Assembly (NCBI GenBank): GCA_023391875.1
Contig: JAEWAB010000002.1
Coordinates: 186,001 to 250,000, forward strand
Origin: Bacillota bacterium
GTDB taxonomy: Bacteria; Bacillota; Clostridia; Oscillospirales; Ruminococcaceae
Length of the DNA: 64,000 bases
Reading direction: 5' to 3'
Made by a program: the position numbers and the translations under genes. The notes beneath the pieces were generated by a model, which saw nothing but the letters and a program-made list of their open reading frames with translations, had not been told where the DNA came from and did not search any database. Of this stretch, positions 17,570-27,260 are shown in pieces; position 1 is the first letter of the stretch, and each line of letters starts with the position of its first letter.

Positions 17570-18124
17570 CTATACGATGCCGGCACCGAGGTGTTCTGCC
17601 TGCGCAAGCGCGCCGGTACGGGAAACCTCCCCTTTGTCGTTGACGCCCGGCACCGCGATAATGTCAAGATTGTTCCAACCCGTAAAGGCGATAATGCTTT
17701 TGTAGGTTTCAATGATTCCGTGAAAATCCTCTAAGTCCTTTGTTTCCCCGCAGACCAGCAAGGTACTTTGCCGTATCTTTAACGGGCTTTTGCAGATGGG
17801 GGAATAGTAGGCGTAGAATTTATCAATAGCGGCCTTCAGCTGGGCGGGGAAGGTGCTCCAGTAAAGCGGGGTAGCGAGCACAAGCACGTCTGCCGCCTGC
17901 AAAAGCGGGGCAAGCTCGATGAAATCATCCTCAAATGAGCAGGCGCGGCCCTTGCTCCAGCAGGTGTTACACGCCCTGCAGCCGTTTATCCGCTTAAAGG
18001 CTGTTTCAAACTTCGTCACGGTATGCCCCGCGGCCTGAGCGCCCTTGATAAAGGCGTCCGCCAGCAGTTCGCTGTTGCCGCCCTTTCGGGGGCTGCCGGT
18101 AAGCACCAAGATGTTCTTACTCAT
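17570..18124 (-). CDS. Flavodoxin-fold NAD(P)H-dependent FMN reductase
   Basis: 184 residues from ATG 18124 (SD GAGGAG). N-terminal FMN phosphate loop LTGSPRKGGNSELL (7-20), then CRACNTCW, the Cys pattern of iron-sulfur flavoprotein-like members, and the flavin-contact segment ATPLYWSTFPAQLKAAIDKF. Cys residues in the CxxCxxC-like patch may hold a cluster or be redox-active. Probably transfers electrons from NAD(P)H or ferredoxin to quinone-like or unknown acceptors. Divergent from the GyrI-like gene at 18386. Confidence 0.88.
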   Translation of the reverse strand: MSKNILVLTGSPRKGGNSELLADAFIKGAQAAGHTVTKFETAFKRINGCRACNTCWSKGRACSFEDDFIELAPLLQAADVLVLATPLYWSTFPAQLKAAIDKFYAYYSPICKSPLKIRQSTLLVCGETKDLEDFHGIIETYKSIIAFTGWNNLDIIAVPGVNDKGEVSRTGALAQAEHLGAGIV

Positions 18125-18238
18125 GATGTCACTCCTCTTTCCTATATAAATAGAAATGCAAATTGGCTTATTATTGGTGAGCTGGGGGGGATATGGATGC
18201 CTGTCGCGGGCTGTTTGTATTTTATCATAGAAATACAA

Positions 18239-18270
18239 AAAAAGCCAACTGCAATTGCAATCGGCTTTTT
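18239..18270. other. Stem-loop in the divergent promoter region
   Basis: AAAAAGCC/GGCTTTTT arms (18239-18246/18263-18270) form a terminator-like hairpin between two divergent genes, where no transcript is expected to end; it may be an attenuator or stop read-through from a small leader. Confidence 0.4.
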
Positions 18271-18385
18271 ATATGTCGATAATATTGATACAATTTCACG
18301 TTTACCCCTAAAAACCAGGTCGGTTGCACTGGGTGGTATAATATGTTATAACAATAAAAAACTTATATTGGAGGAGAATCTTGTT

Positions 18386-18838
18386 ATGAGAGAAAATTGC
18401 CCGCCTAAAATAGAGAAGAAGCAATTTAAACTGATTGGGGTCAATAAGTTTGTTAAATGGGGAGATGACTTTGAACAAATAATGAAAAAAGCAAGAGCTG
18501 AATTACAAAGTTATATCAATGAAATTAAGAATACAGTTAATTCATCAGAAAGGATACAGTATTTCTATTCAGAAACAGGAATGCAAGACGGCTATAACTA
18601 TTTGCAATGTGTTGAAGTAACAGACGTTTCCGATGTACCTGAAGGGCTGATATCCAGAGTGTTGATAGAAAGTGAGTACGCGTTTTTTGTTTCCGATGAA
18701 GGCGAGGGTGGCGATTATGCGAGGAGTACATGGCTTCCGAAATCAGGTTATAAAGAAAACTATGGTGTTTTCGGAGATTTAGAAATAATCAATATTGATA
18801 CAAATATTTGTGAATTTTGGTTGCCCGTTAAAAAATGA
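18386..18838 (+). CDS. GyrI-like / AraC effector-binding domain protein
   Basis: 150 residues from ATG 18386 (GGAGGAG upstream). A stand-alone GyrI-like domain: FKLIGVNKFVKW strand, LQCVEVTDVSDVPEGLISRV, SEYAFFVSDEGEGG, and the ARSTWLPKSGY helix that precedes the acidic end motif. Such proteins bind small amphipathic or cationic molecules, sequester toxins, or hydrolyse them. No DNA-binding part. AT-rich. Followed by a strong terminator. Confidence 0.8.
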   Translation: MRENCPPKIEKKQFKLIGVNKFVKWGDDFEQIMKKARAELQSYINEIKNTVNSSERIQYFYSETGMQDGYNYLQCVEVTDVSDVPEGLISRVLIESEYAFFVSDEGEGGDYARSTWLPKSGYKENYGVFGDLEIINIDTNICEFWLPVKK

Positions 18839-18849
18839 GTATTAAACAT

Positions 18850-18878
18850 AAAGAAGGTCTGAATTTCAGACCTTCTTT
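18850..18878 (+). terminator. Terminator after the GyrI-like gene
   Basis: A 13-14 bp near-perfect palindrome (AAAGAAGGTCTGA arms), 3-nt loop, 11 nt after the stop. The A-rich start and T-rich end allow use in both directions. Confidence 0.85.
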
Positions 18879-18912
18879 ATACGTCAGTATTGATACAATA
18901 TTGACATTCTTC

Positions 18913-19100
18913 TTGGCGGAGAGTCAGGAATTCGACCCTAGGTGAATTTCCCCACACAGCATTTCGAGTGCTGCACCTTCGACCACTCGGACAACTCTCC
19001 TCCTGTTCAAAAGCTGGCGTTCTGAAAACGCGACGTTATCAACGTTTAAGAATTATAGCAAAACGTCCGAGTGAAGTTAATCCCCAGTGGGGCAGGATTA
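18913..19100. repeat. Left ~187-nt direct repeat bounding the Wadjet island
   Basis: Similar over its full length to 28102-28288, with scattered substitutions. It includes the tRNA-Ser copy (18914-19000), the 50-nt leader, a promoter (TATAAT 19052-19057 and TTAACT 19075-19080 on the minus strand, 17 nt apart) and the GGGGCAGGAT end. The same orientation in both copies makes these direct repeats about 9.2 kb apart. Confidence 0.8.
18914..19000 (-). pseudogene. Decayed tRNA-Ser (CGA) copy
   Basis: 87 nt, one shorter than the intact copy at 28103-28190. The acceptor, D and anticodon arms (loop CTCGAAA) are intact. The T arm has lost one T: GGGTCGAATTCC replaces GGGTTCGAATCCC, leaving a six-base T loop and two G-U pairs in the stem. 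Its promoter -35 is TTAACT rather than TTGACT. Likely a non-functional relic, though reduced function cannot be excluded. Confidence 0.7.
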
Positions 19101-19113
19101 GCTGGCAGAATGA

Positions 19114-19142
19114 TTGTTGATTTTAATAAGTTGGTGTATAAT
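19114..19142 (+). promoter_or_regulatory. Promoter of the Wadjet operon
   Basis: TTGTTG (19114-19119), 17-nt spacer, TATAAT (19137-19142), immediately inside the left repeat. Leaves a leader of about 170 nt before jetD with a small GGCTATC/GATAGGC-type hairpin near 19272-19288. Confidence 0.65.
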
Positions 19143-19323
19143 GGAATAAAATGAACTATTCCGAGTTCATATATCGAATCGTTGCCTTGATTACAAAGAA
19201 AATGTATGGAACAAATCATCAACATGTTTTTAAAAGTGTAATGTTATTGAATCGCAGTACGAAAATATGACAGGCTATCTCCGATAGGCGGATGAGCAAA
19301 ACGGGGCAGGTGTGAAAGGTACC

Positions 19324-20373
19324 ATGAATATAGAAAATGTCAGCGACCGGCTTTTAAAGTATAAAGGCAGCTTCGTAACGCTCGAACAGCTGACCGGATG
19401 GCTCTTGCCCGACAATTACGCCGAGCTGTACGCTGCAGTAGGGCAGCTGATTGCGCTCGGCCTGCTGGAACCGGTCGGTTTAGCCCGCAACAACAACGGC
19501 ATGGTTCCCCCCTTGAGGCTCAAATACCGCATTCTCCGTGCGAGGGAAGATCATTTCGCCGCCCTTGATGAAATCCGGAAGCTTTCTACGACGCTCAATA
19601 TCTCCGGGTATCTGGCAAAACCGGAGCTTTATAAAAAACATAAGGAATTTCTTCTCCCGTTAAGCGATTATCTTAAAAAACATAAATCGGAGCTTGATCA
19701 GCCGATGTCCAGAAACGAGCGTGCGTTTGCCGTCTGGAAGAACGAAAAACAGCTTGACAACGCGCTTTGCCAGAGTGTGCTGCGTTTCAATGCTTTAGAC
19801 AACCGTATGAATTATTATCAGACTCCGGAGCCATTTTTCGATTATTTAGTCGGCGGCCGGATTCAGACCCTGCTCGTTCTGGAAAATAAGGACACCTGGT
19901 ACACGCTGCGCAGGCTGTTTTTACAGTTTCCTAAAAAACGCAGGCTGTTCGGCGTCTGTCTGGATGGAGTTGTGCTGGGCGAGGGCAGAAAGGCGACGCG
20001 GCCACATGCGATGGAGGAATACGCTGTACTGCTGCCGGAGGTCCCGCCACGGTTTACCTATTTTGGCGACCTTGATTACGCCGGTATCGATATTTTCCTG
20101 TTCATTGTAGAACAGAATCCCTCGCTTGACATTTCCCTGTTTCTTCCGGCATACCGGGCGATGCTTGAGCGCGGGCGCGAAATCGGGTACGGCCGCGCAC
20201 ATACCGATCAGGCGAAACCCACGCGCATGGCGGATTTTTTAAGCCTCTTTGCGTCAGAGGAAGCGGCTGAAATTGAAAAACTGCTTGCACAAGGGCGCTA
20301 CCTGCCGCAGGAGATTCTTACCTACCCCTATCTTAAACAGCAACTTTCAGAGCCGGAGGATTGCGATGCTTGA
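19324..20373 (+). CDS. jetD: Wadjet JetD, TOPRIM-type DNA nuclease subunit
   Basis: 349 residues. An N-terminal winged-helix-like region (1-170, DUF3322-like) is followed by a TOPRIM-type catalytic domain (DUF2220/JetD): E187 in LLVLENKDTW, and D249/D251 in YFGDLDYAGIDI, the Glu and DxD metal ligands. In Wadjet complexes JetD cleaves closed circular DNA after the SMC motor has extruded it. ATG 19324 is used (AAAGG 4 nt upstream; an in-frame GTG at 19312 is possible). First gene of the operon, unlike the jetABCD order of the best studied type; its end overlaps jetA by 8 nt. Confidence 0.93.
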   Translation: MNIENVSDRLLKYKGSFVTLEQLTGWLLPDNYAELYAAVGQLIALGLLEPVGLARNNNGMVPPLRLKYRILRAREDHFAALDEIRKLSTTLNISGYLAKPELYKKHKEFLLPLSDYLKKHKSELDQPMSRNERAFAVWKNEKQLDNALCQSVLRFNALDNRMNYYQTPEPFFDYLVGGRIQTLLVLENKDTWYTLRRLFLQFPKKRRLFGVCLDGVVLGEGRKATRPHAMEEYAVLLPEVPPRFTYFGDLDYAGIDIFLFIVEQNPSLDISLFLPAYRAMLERGREIGYGRAHTDQAKPTRMADFLSLFASEEAAEIEKLLAQGRYLPQEILTYPYLKQQLSEPEDCDA

Positions 20374-22009
20374 TTTTCTTGAAGGGTTTTCAAGGCGGAT
20401 GGAGTTTGCGGCCGTGGTCGATTCCATCGTCAACCGCACCAATAAGAACAGCGAGATCGAGCAGCAGTTTGCGCCGCAGGAGATCGACAATCTGCTGCTT
20501 TCCGTTTTGGTATTCATTATGGAGCGCACCCTCTCAGAAGACCACGACTGCACGATAGAGAGTGTCTCCGGTTTCCTCGGCTCTGTGCTGCCGGCTTACG
20601 GAAAACACCTTTCCGCAGGGGAGACGGATACACTCGCCCGGTATCTCGTCAAAGACATTCTCCAGAACAAAGGCGTTAAGCGTACTTACAAAGCAATGGA
20701 TTATGCCGCCGGCCTTCGGGAGTTAACCGTCCGGCTAGTCGCCGATCAGGTCAACGAGCACAATCAAGTCGTTTTTGAACTGACACGGCAGGGCTATGAT
20801 TTCCTTTTCCGCACCAAGGAAGTAGACGACGAGCTTGGCTTTCAGATCGAAGAAATGCGGCTGCAGATGCAGATCGAAAAGCACTACTACAAGGAAGCCA
20901 TCGGGCAGAGCCGCGAGCTTGTGCGAATGCTGATTCAAAAGCGCCGGGAGCTTGCGCAGTTCGAAGCGGAAATCCGCGGCGATCTCTCCGCTATTTCCGG
21001 CCAGGATTACGACAGCCTCATGCGCGGCGTGGACAGCATACTGGCCGAGGAATACGGCACCATGCAGAAAATAGAGGAGAAGGTACGCCGGGCGCAGCAA
21101 CAGCTGGATGAAGAGGAAAACCGTCGCGGGCAGCTCGACGGGAAGGCGCGTGCGGCCCGTACCGAGGTGCTCGGCATCCTTGAAAATGTCCGCCGCGCGC
21201 TTTCCCTCCAAAGGCAGATGCTAATTCAGTGCGAAAGAATGAAAAAGCTTTATCTGCATATGTTGGAGGATGCGATCGCCTATCATGCCACACGGCGATA
21301 TAACATGGAGGATGAAATTCTTATACCGCTAACCTCCTGTACTATCCGGGAACCGGAGGAGATGAATCGGTTATGCCGCGGGCTGCTCGCCCCGCTATTT
21401 TTACCGCAGTTTTCACCGATATTGAACCTCAGGCTGATCTACGACCGGCAGGCCAAAATCCGGGAAGCAGAGTGGGAACAATCGGTGGAAGAGGAAGCGA
21501 TGGAATCGGAGCAGGCGGCGAGAGAGCGTATGGACTGGCGCAACCGCGCGCATGTTCGTGTGGTGAATCGGCTTTTTGTTTTCGCGGCAGCACACCCGGA
21601 AGGTTTTTCTTTTGAAATATTTTTGGACGCTCTCCGGCAGGAGGGCGTGCTTGCTGAGCTGTGCAGGGAGCGGCTTCTGTTTTTGTCCATGCTTCGCCTT
21701 TTCGAGGCCGGGTGCATCGACCTTACGCTCTGGAAGGAACGGCACGACGAATGGAGCGAGGACTGCGCCGGAGAATTCGACCTGTCGTACTGCCTCGGCC
21801 GTATCGGACGGCTTAATCCGGGGTTTTATGGCCTTAGGCGCATCTGGATTAAGAAAGCCGGTAGACTGATCGATTGCACTTTGCCCCGTGTTCCCGTGGC
21901 GGAAGGGCTCACCGAAACGCCGCGGATTACTATGGATGATCTTTTGTTTGAGGTGGAAACAGATGAAAGAAACACTACAGATTCTAAGGATTTTGTTGAC
22001 GGACGGTGA
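20366..22009 (+). CDS. jetA: Wadjet JetA, kleisin (MukF-like) subunit
   Basis: 547 residues from ATG 20366 (CGGAGG upstream), overlapping the jetD stop. An N-terminal helical winged-helix-like part (1-130), a long coiled region (about 160-310: EEMRLQMQIEKHYYKEA, QQQLDEEENRRGQLD) and a C-terminal winged-helix-like domain fit the kleisin that bridges two SMC heads, as in the JetA (DUF5716-like) family. Named by its place between JetD and the MukE-like and SMC genes and by architecture. The jetB gene begins 46 nt before its stop. Confidence 0.85.
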   Translation: MLDFLEGFSRRMEFAAVVDSIVNRTNKNSEIEQQFAPQEIDNLLLSVLVFIMERTLSEDHDCTIESVSGFLGSVLPAYGKHLSAGETDTLARYLVKDILQNKGVKRTYKAMDYAAGLRELTVRLVADQVNEHNQVVFELTRQGYDFLFRTKEVDDELGFQIEEMRLQMQIEKHYYKEAIGQSRELVRMLIQKRRELAQFEAEIRGDLSAISGQDYDSLMRGVDSILAEEYGTMQKIEEKVRRAQQQLDEEENRRGQLDGKARAARTEVLGILENVRRALSLQRQMLIQCERMKKLYLHMLEDAIAYHATRRYNMEDEILIPLTSCTIREPEEMNRLCRGLLAPLFLPQFSPILNLRLIYDRQAKIREAEWEQSVEEEAMESEQAARERMDWRNRAHVRVVNRLFVFAAAHPEGFSFEIFLDALRQEGVLAELCRERLLFLSMLRLFEAGCIDLTLWKERHDEWSEDCAGEFDLSYCLGRIGRLNPGFYGLRRIWIKKAGRLIDCTLPRVPVAEGLTETPRITMDDLLFEVETDERNTTDSKDFVDGR

Positions 22010-22652
22010 ACTAAGCGACACCTCCGAACCGGCGCGTTTTGCCGATTTTAAAGACCCGAAGGTACGCGCCGAACTGGATGAGTTCGCCGAAGAGCTGATG
22101 TTTACTTTGGTCGAGATGCCGCACGCGGTATATCTGGTGCCAGAAATGGACAACCCTTTTTTGAGCTTGACGCTTGGCGACCTGCGCAAAGGCATCGGGA
22201 GCGCCGCGCGCACGGCGGACGCGTTTTTGCAGTGCTTCATTATCATGGTAATCCTATATCTGTTTTTCGGCGGCAGGAACACCGACCCGCTGCGTACGCC
22301 GTTTTTACAGATCAAGGATATCGTGTCAGAGCTCGATAAGCGCTTTTCCTTGTCGGCGGAGCAGGCGGCACCGGTCTGGCAGGAGGAGATGGAAATCAAC
22401 TTCATGCAGGTGGCGCAGATATGGAACAACCTCTCCGTCCGTGAGGACAGCCGTCGCGCCTCGCGGGAGGAGACCGTGCTCAGGGCCTGCCGTACGCTCG
22501 AAAAGCAAAGGCTGGTCGGCTTTTATGAAGACAGGACGGAGATTCGCCCGACTTCCCGCCTTAAGGATTTGATGACCAACTACTACCTCAGCGACGAGCG
22601 CGTTGCGGCAATCCAGAGCCTGTTCGCACAGGAGGAAAACAACCATGCCTAA
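21963..22652 (+). CDS. jetB: Wadjet JetB, KITE (MukE-like) subunit
   Basis: 229 residues, ATG 21963 (SD GAGGTG), overlapping jetA by 47 nt and jetC by 8 nt. Predicted to be mostly helical winged-helix repeats: ELSDTSEPARFADFKDPKV, GDLRKGIGSAARTAD, and a C-terminal wing FYEDRTEIRPTSRLKDLM typical of condensin KITE subunits. No catalytic motifs. Binds the kleisin and DNA in related complexes. Assignment rests on size, wing motif and strict operon position. Confidence 0.82.
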   Translation: MKETLQILRILLTDGELSDTSEPARFADFKDPKVRAELDEFAEELMFTLVEMPHAVYLVPEMDNPFLSLTLGDLRKGIGSAARTADAFLQCFIIMVILYLFFGGRNTDPLRTPFLQIKDIVSELDKRFSLSAEQAAPVWQEEMEINFMQVAQIWNNLSVREDSRRASREETVLRACRTLEKQRLVGFYEDRTEIRPTSRLKDLMTNYYLSDERVAAIQSLFAQEENNHA

Positions 22653-25600
22653 AATCAACCGGATACGCATTGCAAACGTCTCCTGGGAAAAACGGTTCAT
22701 CCTCGACGAGCTTTACGAGAGCTACGACGGCGAGGATATGCTGCTTAATCTAGCAAACGGCGGCGGAAAAAGCGTTCTCGTGCAGATGATGCTGCAGCCA
22801 ATTCTGCCGACCAGACGCATCCATAAGCGCAGGATCGACGACTATCTTTCCAAAACGAGTGCACCGACAATCATCATGCTCGAATGGAAGCTCGACAGCG
22901 GCGAGCGTACCTTTTACCTCCTCACCGGAATCGCCATGTGCTCCATCGGCCAGTCGGACGAACAGGTATCCAGAACAAAATACTTTACCTTTCTTAATTA
23001 TTACGATGAGGCCAACAGTTACGATATCCGCAATATTCCGCTGATTACGCATGAGGACGGCGGAGTGGTTTATACCCCCTATGAAAAAGCGCGGGATATC
23101 CTGCGGCAGGCCAAAGGGGATTCATTTCAGTTTCGCTGTTTCATGCGTGATGAAAGCGAAGCCTATAAAGCCGCGCTGCGTGAGTACGGTATTCTGCCGG
23201 AGGAATGGGAGCTCATCGCCGACATCAACGACAAAGAGGGCGGTGTGGATGAGCTGTTCTCCGTCTGCAAGACCTCTGACAGCCTGATGGACCGGTGGAT
23301 TCTGAGAACCGTATCGGAAGAACTCAGCGGCAAAAGTACGGAGCTTCACGAGCTTTTTCTCGCGCTGATGTCCTCAATTCTGGAAGAAGAAGAAAAGCTC
23401 AAAGAAAAAGAACTGCTCGAAAAATTTATCGGGAAAACGGATACCTTCATCGAGAAACTTTCCGGCCTGTGCGGAGGTCTTGACGCTGCGGAAAAAGCGG
23501 CGGGTGAGCTTTCCGGCCTGCATGCCTACCTCGGCAGGCTTCGGCAGGAAACGGAGCAGAAGAAAGCGGGGCTTTGCGCACAGGAATCCGAACAGAACGA
23601 ACGGCTGGAGAGAATCCACCAAGAAGAAGTGTCGGAGGGCTTTTTACACTGCAAGGAGGGATACGATACCCGGGAGCTGCTCTTGCAGGCTGCGAAAACG
23701 GTATGGGAAGGCTCAAAGCTGCAGCTGGCAGAGGCAAAGCGGGCGCGGGAGTGTCTGGAGGCTGCCCGCTACGCCGAGGAGCGGCAAAAGGCGCAGGAAA
23801 CGCAGAAATCTATAAACGAGCAGCTTGAGCTGCTGCGGGCCGGCCGGGCGGACGAGGATTTTCAGCGTGTCGCTTATACGCTTTTCATACGATATGGCGA
23901 CGCGGTCAAAAAGCAGGACGAGGAACTCTCCCTTCTTAACAGAAGCATGGAAGTAGATGCCCGGAATCTGGGTGAGACAACGGAACAAGGAAAGAAATTG
24001 GAAGCAAAGCTGGCGCAGGCCAGACGGGAAACCGGCGCGTTGGACGAGCGCGTGCGGGCTTTCCGCTCCTATGAAGAAAAAACGCTGCGGGAGCTTTCGC
24101 TTAGTTTTTCCCGCAATCTTGTCGGCGAACTGCAGCCTTCGGAAATTGAGCTTGCGAAAAAAGAACTGCAAAAGCGAAAAGCCACGCTTTCCGCGGAAGA
24201 AGAAAAGCTTACCCGGCTTTCAGAAGAAAACAGGCTGCGGGCGGCCGCGCAGAAAACCGAACGGGAAACGCTCGCCCGGCGGCGTGAGGCGGCCGGGATT
24301 ACAGCCGAAAAATGCAGGCAGGCTCTCGATACTTTTGAAGAGGCACAGGCGCGGCGCAAAGAGATTCTGGCTCGGCAGAAGATCCCAGCCGAACGCCTTT
24401 ATGACGTGGATGCCTGCCAAAACGAGCTAATCAGGCTGTGCGCGGAAAGGCAGAAGGAACTGGACGGTATGCAGCGGCGGTACCTGACGGCCACAGAAAC
24501 CCTGCACGACTGCGAGACCGGAAATCTGCACACGGCCCGCCGCTACGGCGAACTGCTCGAAACGGTGGGAATCGCTTACGATACAGGGGAAACCTATCTT
24601 GCTCGGCTCCCGCAGGAGGAGCAGGACGCCGCCCTGTACGCAAACCCCATGCTGCCCTATTGCTTTCTGGTCGCAAGAGGCGACCTTTCACGCCTGCCGG
24701 TTCCGGACGAGGCCATTAATCGTATTTGCCCGGTCATTGCCTTTGAGGACGTTGACGCCCCGTGGGATGCGAACGAGCGGGTGGTGGAGCTGCCGTCCGG
24801 CCTGCGGCTCGCCTGCTTTTACAACGGGCAAAGCCTGCGGGCGGAAACGAAAGAGGCTTATGCCGCCCTGCTGCGGCAGGAAATCGAGCGGGTATCCGCG
24901 GCAAAAGAGCATTTGCAGGAGCAGCGCGCACAGCTGGAGGCCGACATGCGCGCACTGAAAGAGGATTTTCCCTATACGGCCGAAAGCTCGCAACAGCTGG
25001 CCGGAGCATTGAAGGATGCGGAACAAGAATACCAAAGCGCGAAAGACAGGGCCGCGGAGCTGGAGGCAGAGGCGGAGCGGACCGAACGGGAAGCCTTGCG
25101 GCTCGCTGCGGCGCTCCGTGAAAACAAGGAAAAGGCGGAAACTGTAAAACGGCAAAACCGGCTTTTCACCGAATTCCTTGAGCGGGACGCGCAATATACA
25201 GCCGATATCTGTCGGCAGCGCGAGCTTGCCGGTGAAATTATAAATATGGAAGCCCAGCTCGCCCAAAACCGTGAGCTTTCTAAGGAAATCTCGGATCGCC
25301 TGTCGGAGAGAAAAACGGAAAAAGAGCGGCTGCAACGGGAACGGGACAGTTTTAGCACGCGCCGTGCGGGCCTTGGCAGCCCAAAGCCCGCCGAACTGCT
25401 CGAGGGGAGCCTGCCGGTGCTGGAGGAACGATACCAGAGCATCCTCACCCGGCGAAACACGGATGAACAACGACTCCTCGCGGAGATTGCCGATGCGGCA
25501 CAGGCGGAGAGCGCCGCGGAGAAAAATCTGCGCCGCTATTCGCACCTTGCTTCCAAACTGTACGAAGGCATCCGCTTTTCGGATGAAGCGCTGGAAAGTG

Positions 25601-27015
25601 CGGGCGAAAAAGAGCGTATGGCGAATGAGGCGGTCGCCGGGGCGCAAATCAGCCACGCGCAGGCCCATGGTGAATTCGTTGCCGCCAAGGAGCGCATGGC
25701 AGCCGCCCAAACAACCTTAACCGCCGCGGGGCTTTTCGAGCCGCTTGGGCCGGAGCAGATTTTTGGGAACTACAAGCAGCGCCGACAGGACATAAAAGCG
25801 CTTCTCGCGCGGCTTTTAGCCGAACGGGCAGACTGCGACAAAACACTTGAGGAAGTGAAGGAGCGTTCAACTGAAATCAAACGGTATATCTCTCCTGAAG
25901 CGGTGCCGCCTGTTGCCGCCCCGCTACAGGGTACGTGGGAAGAACTCGATATCCTGTCGACCGGAGAAACCTACAAGAAAACAGATAAAAAGAATGAGGA
26001 TGACCGCCGTCGTCTGCAGTACGATTTACAGGAACTGAACCGGAGCTATAAGGACAAACACCCGGTCCTCGCACAGTATCTCAAGAATATCCCCGTTGAA
26101 GAGACCGCACTTACATACGACGCTTATTATTATGTGTATGAACGGATGACGGATCAGTCCGCCCGCCTACGGGATACCCTTGCCGTACTGGCGGCCGATC
26201 TCGCTCACCTGGAAATCGATAAGCAGAATATTGCGCGTCACGCGCTGATCCAGGGGAAAAGCCTGTACGATGGCCTCTGCCGGCTATCCAAAAGCTCAAC
26301 GGTTACGCTCTGGCCGGGTAACCCGCCGCGACAGACGCTGAAAATCGGAGTACCGGAATCACTCGACGGCGGAGAAGCACAACGTATGGCAGAGTATGTG
26401 GAACGCTGTATTACCACACTGCGTGCGGAGAAGACGACTGGTTCGCTTACGGAGGAGACGCTGCGCAAACGTGTCGATACCTTGTTTTCAGACAGGGAGC
26501 TGCTCTGCCAGGTGCTGAACACCGTGAATATCGCCGTTTTCCTTTATAAGGTAGACCGCATCAAGGAAAACAGCGGCCTGAGAAGCTGGGAGGATGTACT
26601 GGTCGAGAACTCGGGCGGCGAGCTTTTTGTATCCTGTTTCGTACTCGTCTCTGCCCTGATGAGCTACCGGAGGGACAGCATCATGGGGAAAAACGGCGTA
26701 ACCAACACCACTCGGGCTTTTATCATCGATAACCCGTTCGGGAAGACCTCGTCGAAGCACCTTCTGGAAGCAATGCTGCGCGTGGCAAAAAAGTTCAAAA
26801 CACAGATGCTCTGCCTTTCCGATCTAAGCCAGAGCTCTATCACCAACCGTTTTGCCCTCATCTATCAGCTTTCCGTCCGGCAGGCGCTATACAGCCGAAA
26901 TTCTTATCTGCGCACGGATGAAGTCAGGCGAAACGGTGACATTCATAAAAACGAGCGGCTCGAGCATATGTTACTGCGCACGCCGTCTGACCAGTTGAGC
27001 CTGTTTGAGGAATGA
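22645..27015 (+). CDS. jetC: Wadjet JetC, SMC (MukB-like) ATPase
   Basis: 1456 residues from ATG 22645 (AGGAGG, 8 nt). Walker A is NLANGGGKSVLVQM (GGGKS 39-43); the ABC signature is ENSGGELFVS near 1322 and Walker B is FIIDNPFGKTSS near 1358, where DN stands in place of the usual DE, as in JetC/MukB-like proteins. About 250-1050 is Glu/Arg-rich coiled coil broken by a hinge-like globular segment near 690-770 (LARLPQEEQDAALYANP onward). The motor extrudes DNA loops so that JetD can cut small circular DNA; defends against plasmids. Complete and undamaged. Confidence 0.94.
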   Translation: MPKINRIRIANVSWEKRFILDELYESYDGEDMLLNLANGGGKSVLVQMMLQPILPTRRIHKRRIDDYLSKTSAPTIIMLEWKLDSGERTFYLLTGIAMCSIGQSDEQVSRTKYFTFLNYYDEANSYDIRNIPLITHEDGGVVYTPYEKARDILRQAKGDSFQFRCFMRDESEAYKAALREYGILPEEWELIADINDKEGGVDELFSVCKTSDSLMDRWILRTVSEELSGKSTELHELFLALMSSILEEEEKLKEKELLEKFIGKTDTFIEKLSGLCGGLDAAEKAAGELSGLHAYLGRLRQETEQKKAGLCAQESEQNERLERIHQEEVSEGFLHCKEGYDTRELLLQAAKTVWEGSKLQLAEAKRARECLEAARYAEERQKAQETQKSINEQLELLRAGRADEDFQRVAYTLFIRYGDAVKKQDEELSLLNRSMEVDARNLGETTEQGKKLEAKLAQARRETGALDERVRAFRSYEEKTLRELSLSFSRNLVGELQPSEIELAKKELQKRKATLSAEEEKLTRLSEENRLRAAAQKTERETLARRREAAGITAEKCRQALDTFEEAQARRKEILARQKIPAERLYDVDACQNELIRLCAERQKELDGMQRRYLTATETLHDCETGNLHTARRYGELLETVGIAYDTGETYLARLPQEEQDAALYANPMLPYCFLVARGDLSRLPVPDEAINRICPVIAFEDVDAPWDANERVVELPSGLRLACFYNGQSLRAETKEAYAALLRQEIERVSAAKEHLQEQRAQLEADMRALKEDFPYTAESSQQLAGALKDAEQEYQSAKDRAAELEAEAERTEREALRLAAALRENKEKAETVKRQNRLFTEFLERDAQYTADICRQRELAGEIINMEAQLAQNRELSKEISDRLSERKTEKERLQRERDSFSTRRAGLGSPKPAELLEGSLPVLEERYQSILTRRNTDEQRLLAEIADAAQAESAAEKNLRRYSHLASKLYEGIRFSDEALESAGEKERMANEAVAGAQISHAQAHGEFVAAKERMAAAQTTLTAAGLFEPLGPEQIFGNYKQRRQDIKALLARLLAERADCDKTLEEVKERSTEIKRYISPEAVPPVAAPLQGTWEELDILSTGETYKKTDKKNEDDRRRLQYDLQELNRSYKDKHPVLAQYLKNIPVEETALTYDAYYYVYERMTDQSARLRDTLAVLAADLAHLEIDKQNIARHALIQGKSLYDGLCRLSKSSTVTLWPGNPPRQTLKIGVPESLDGGEAQRMAEYVERCITTLRAEKTTGSLTEETLRKRVDTLFSDRELLCQVLNTVNIAVFLYKVDRIKENSGLRSWEDVLVENSGGELFVSCFVLVSALMSYRRDSIMGKNGVTNTTRAFIIDNPFGKTSSKHLLEAMLRVAKKFKTQMLCLSDLSQSSITNRFALIYQLSVRQALYSRNSYLRTDEVRRNGDIHKNERLEHMLLRTPSDQLSLFEE

Positions 27016-27170
27016 GCATCGGCAAAATGGTATGTAGGACATTAAACGGGCACCACGTTATACATCTTGTCTGTATACTTTTTATGAGATAAAAATACTA
27101 AAAGCTGGCGGGCAGCAAGAATTCAGGCAGCATTGGGCACCATAAAACCATTGATCACGCAGAGATAGAG

Positions 27171-27205
27171 AAAACCCCTGAAAACCTAGTGTTTTAAGGG
27201 GTTTT
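27171..27205. terminator. Bidirectional terminator between jetC and the SDR gene
   Basis: 15-position arms AAAACCCCTGAAAAC/GTTTTAAGGGGTTTT (one mismatch), 5-nt loop, with A and T tracts on both sides. Shared by the convergent genes. Confidence 0.85.
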
Positions 27206-27260
27206 CTGGTACGTTGGGTGAATATAAACGCCGCTGCCATTCTTTAAGTTATGTTTAATT

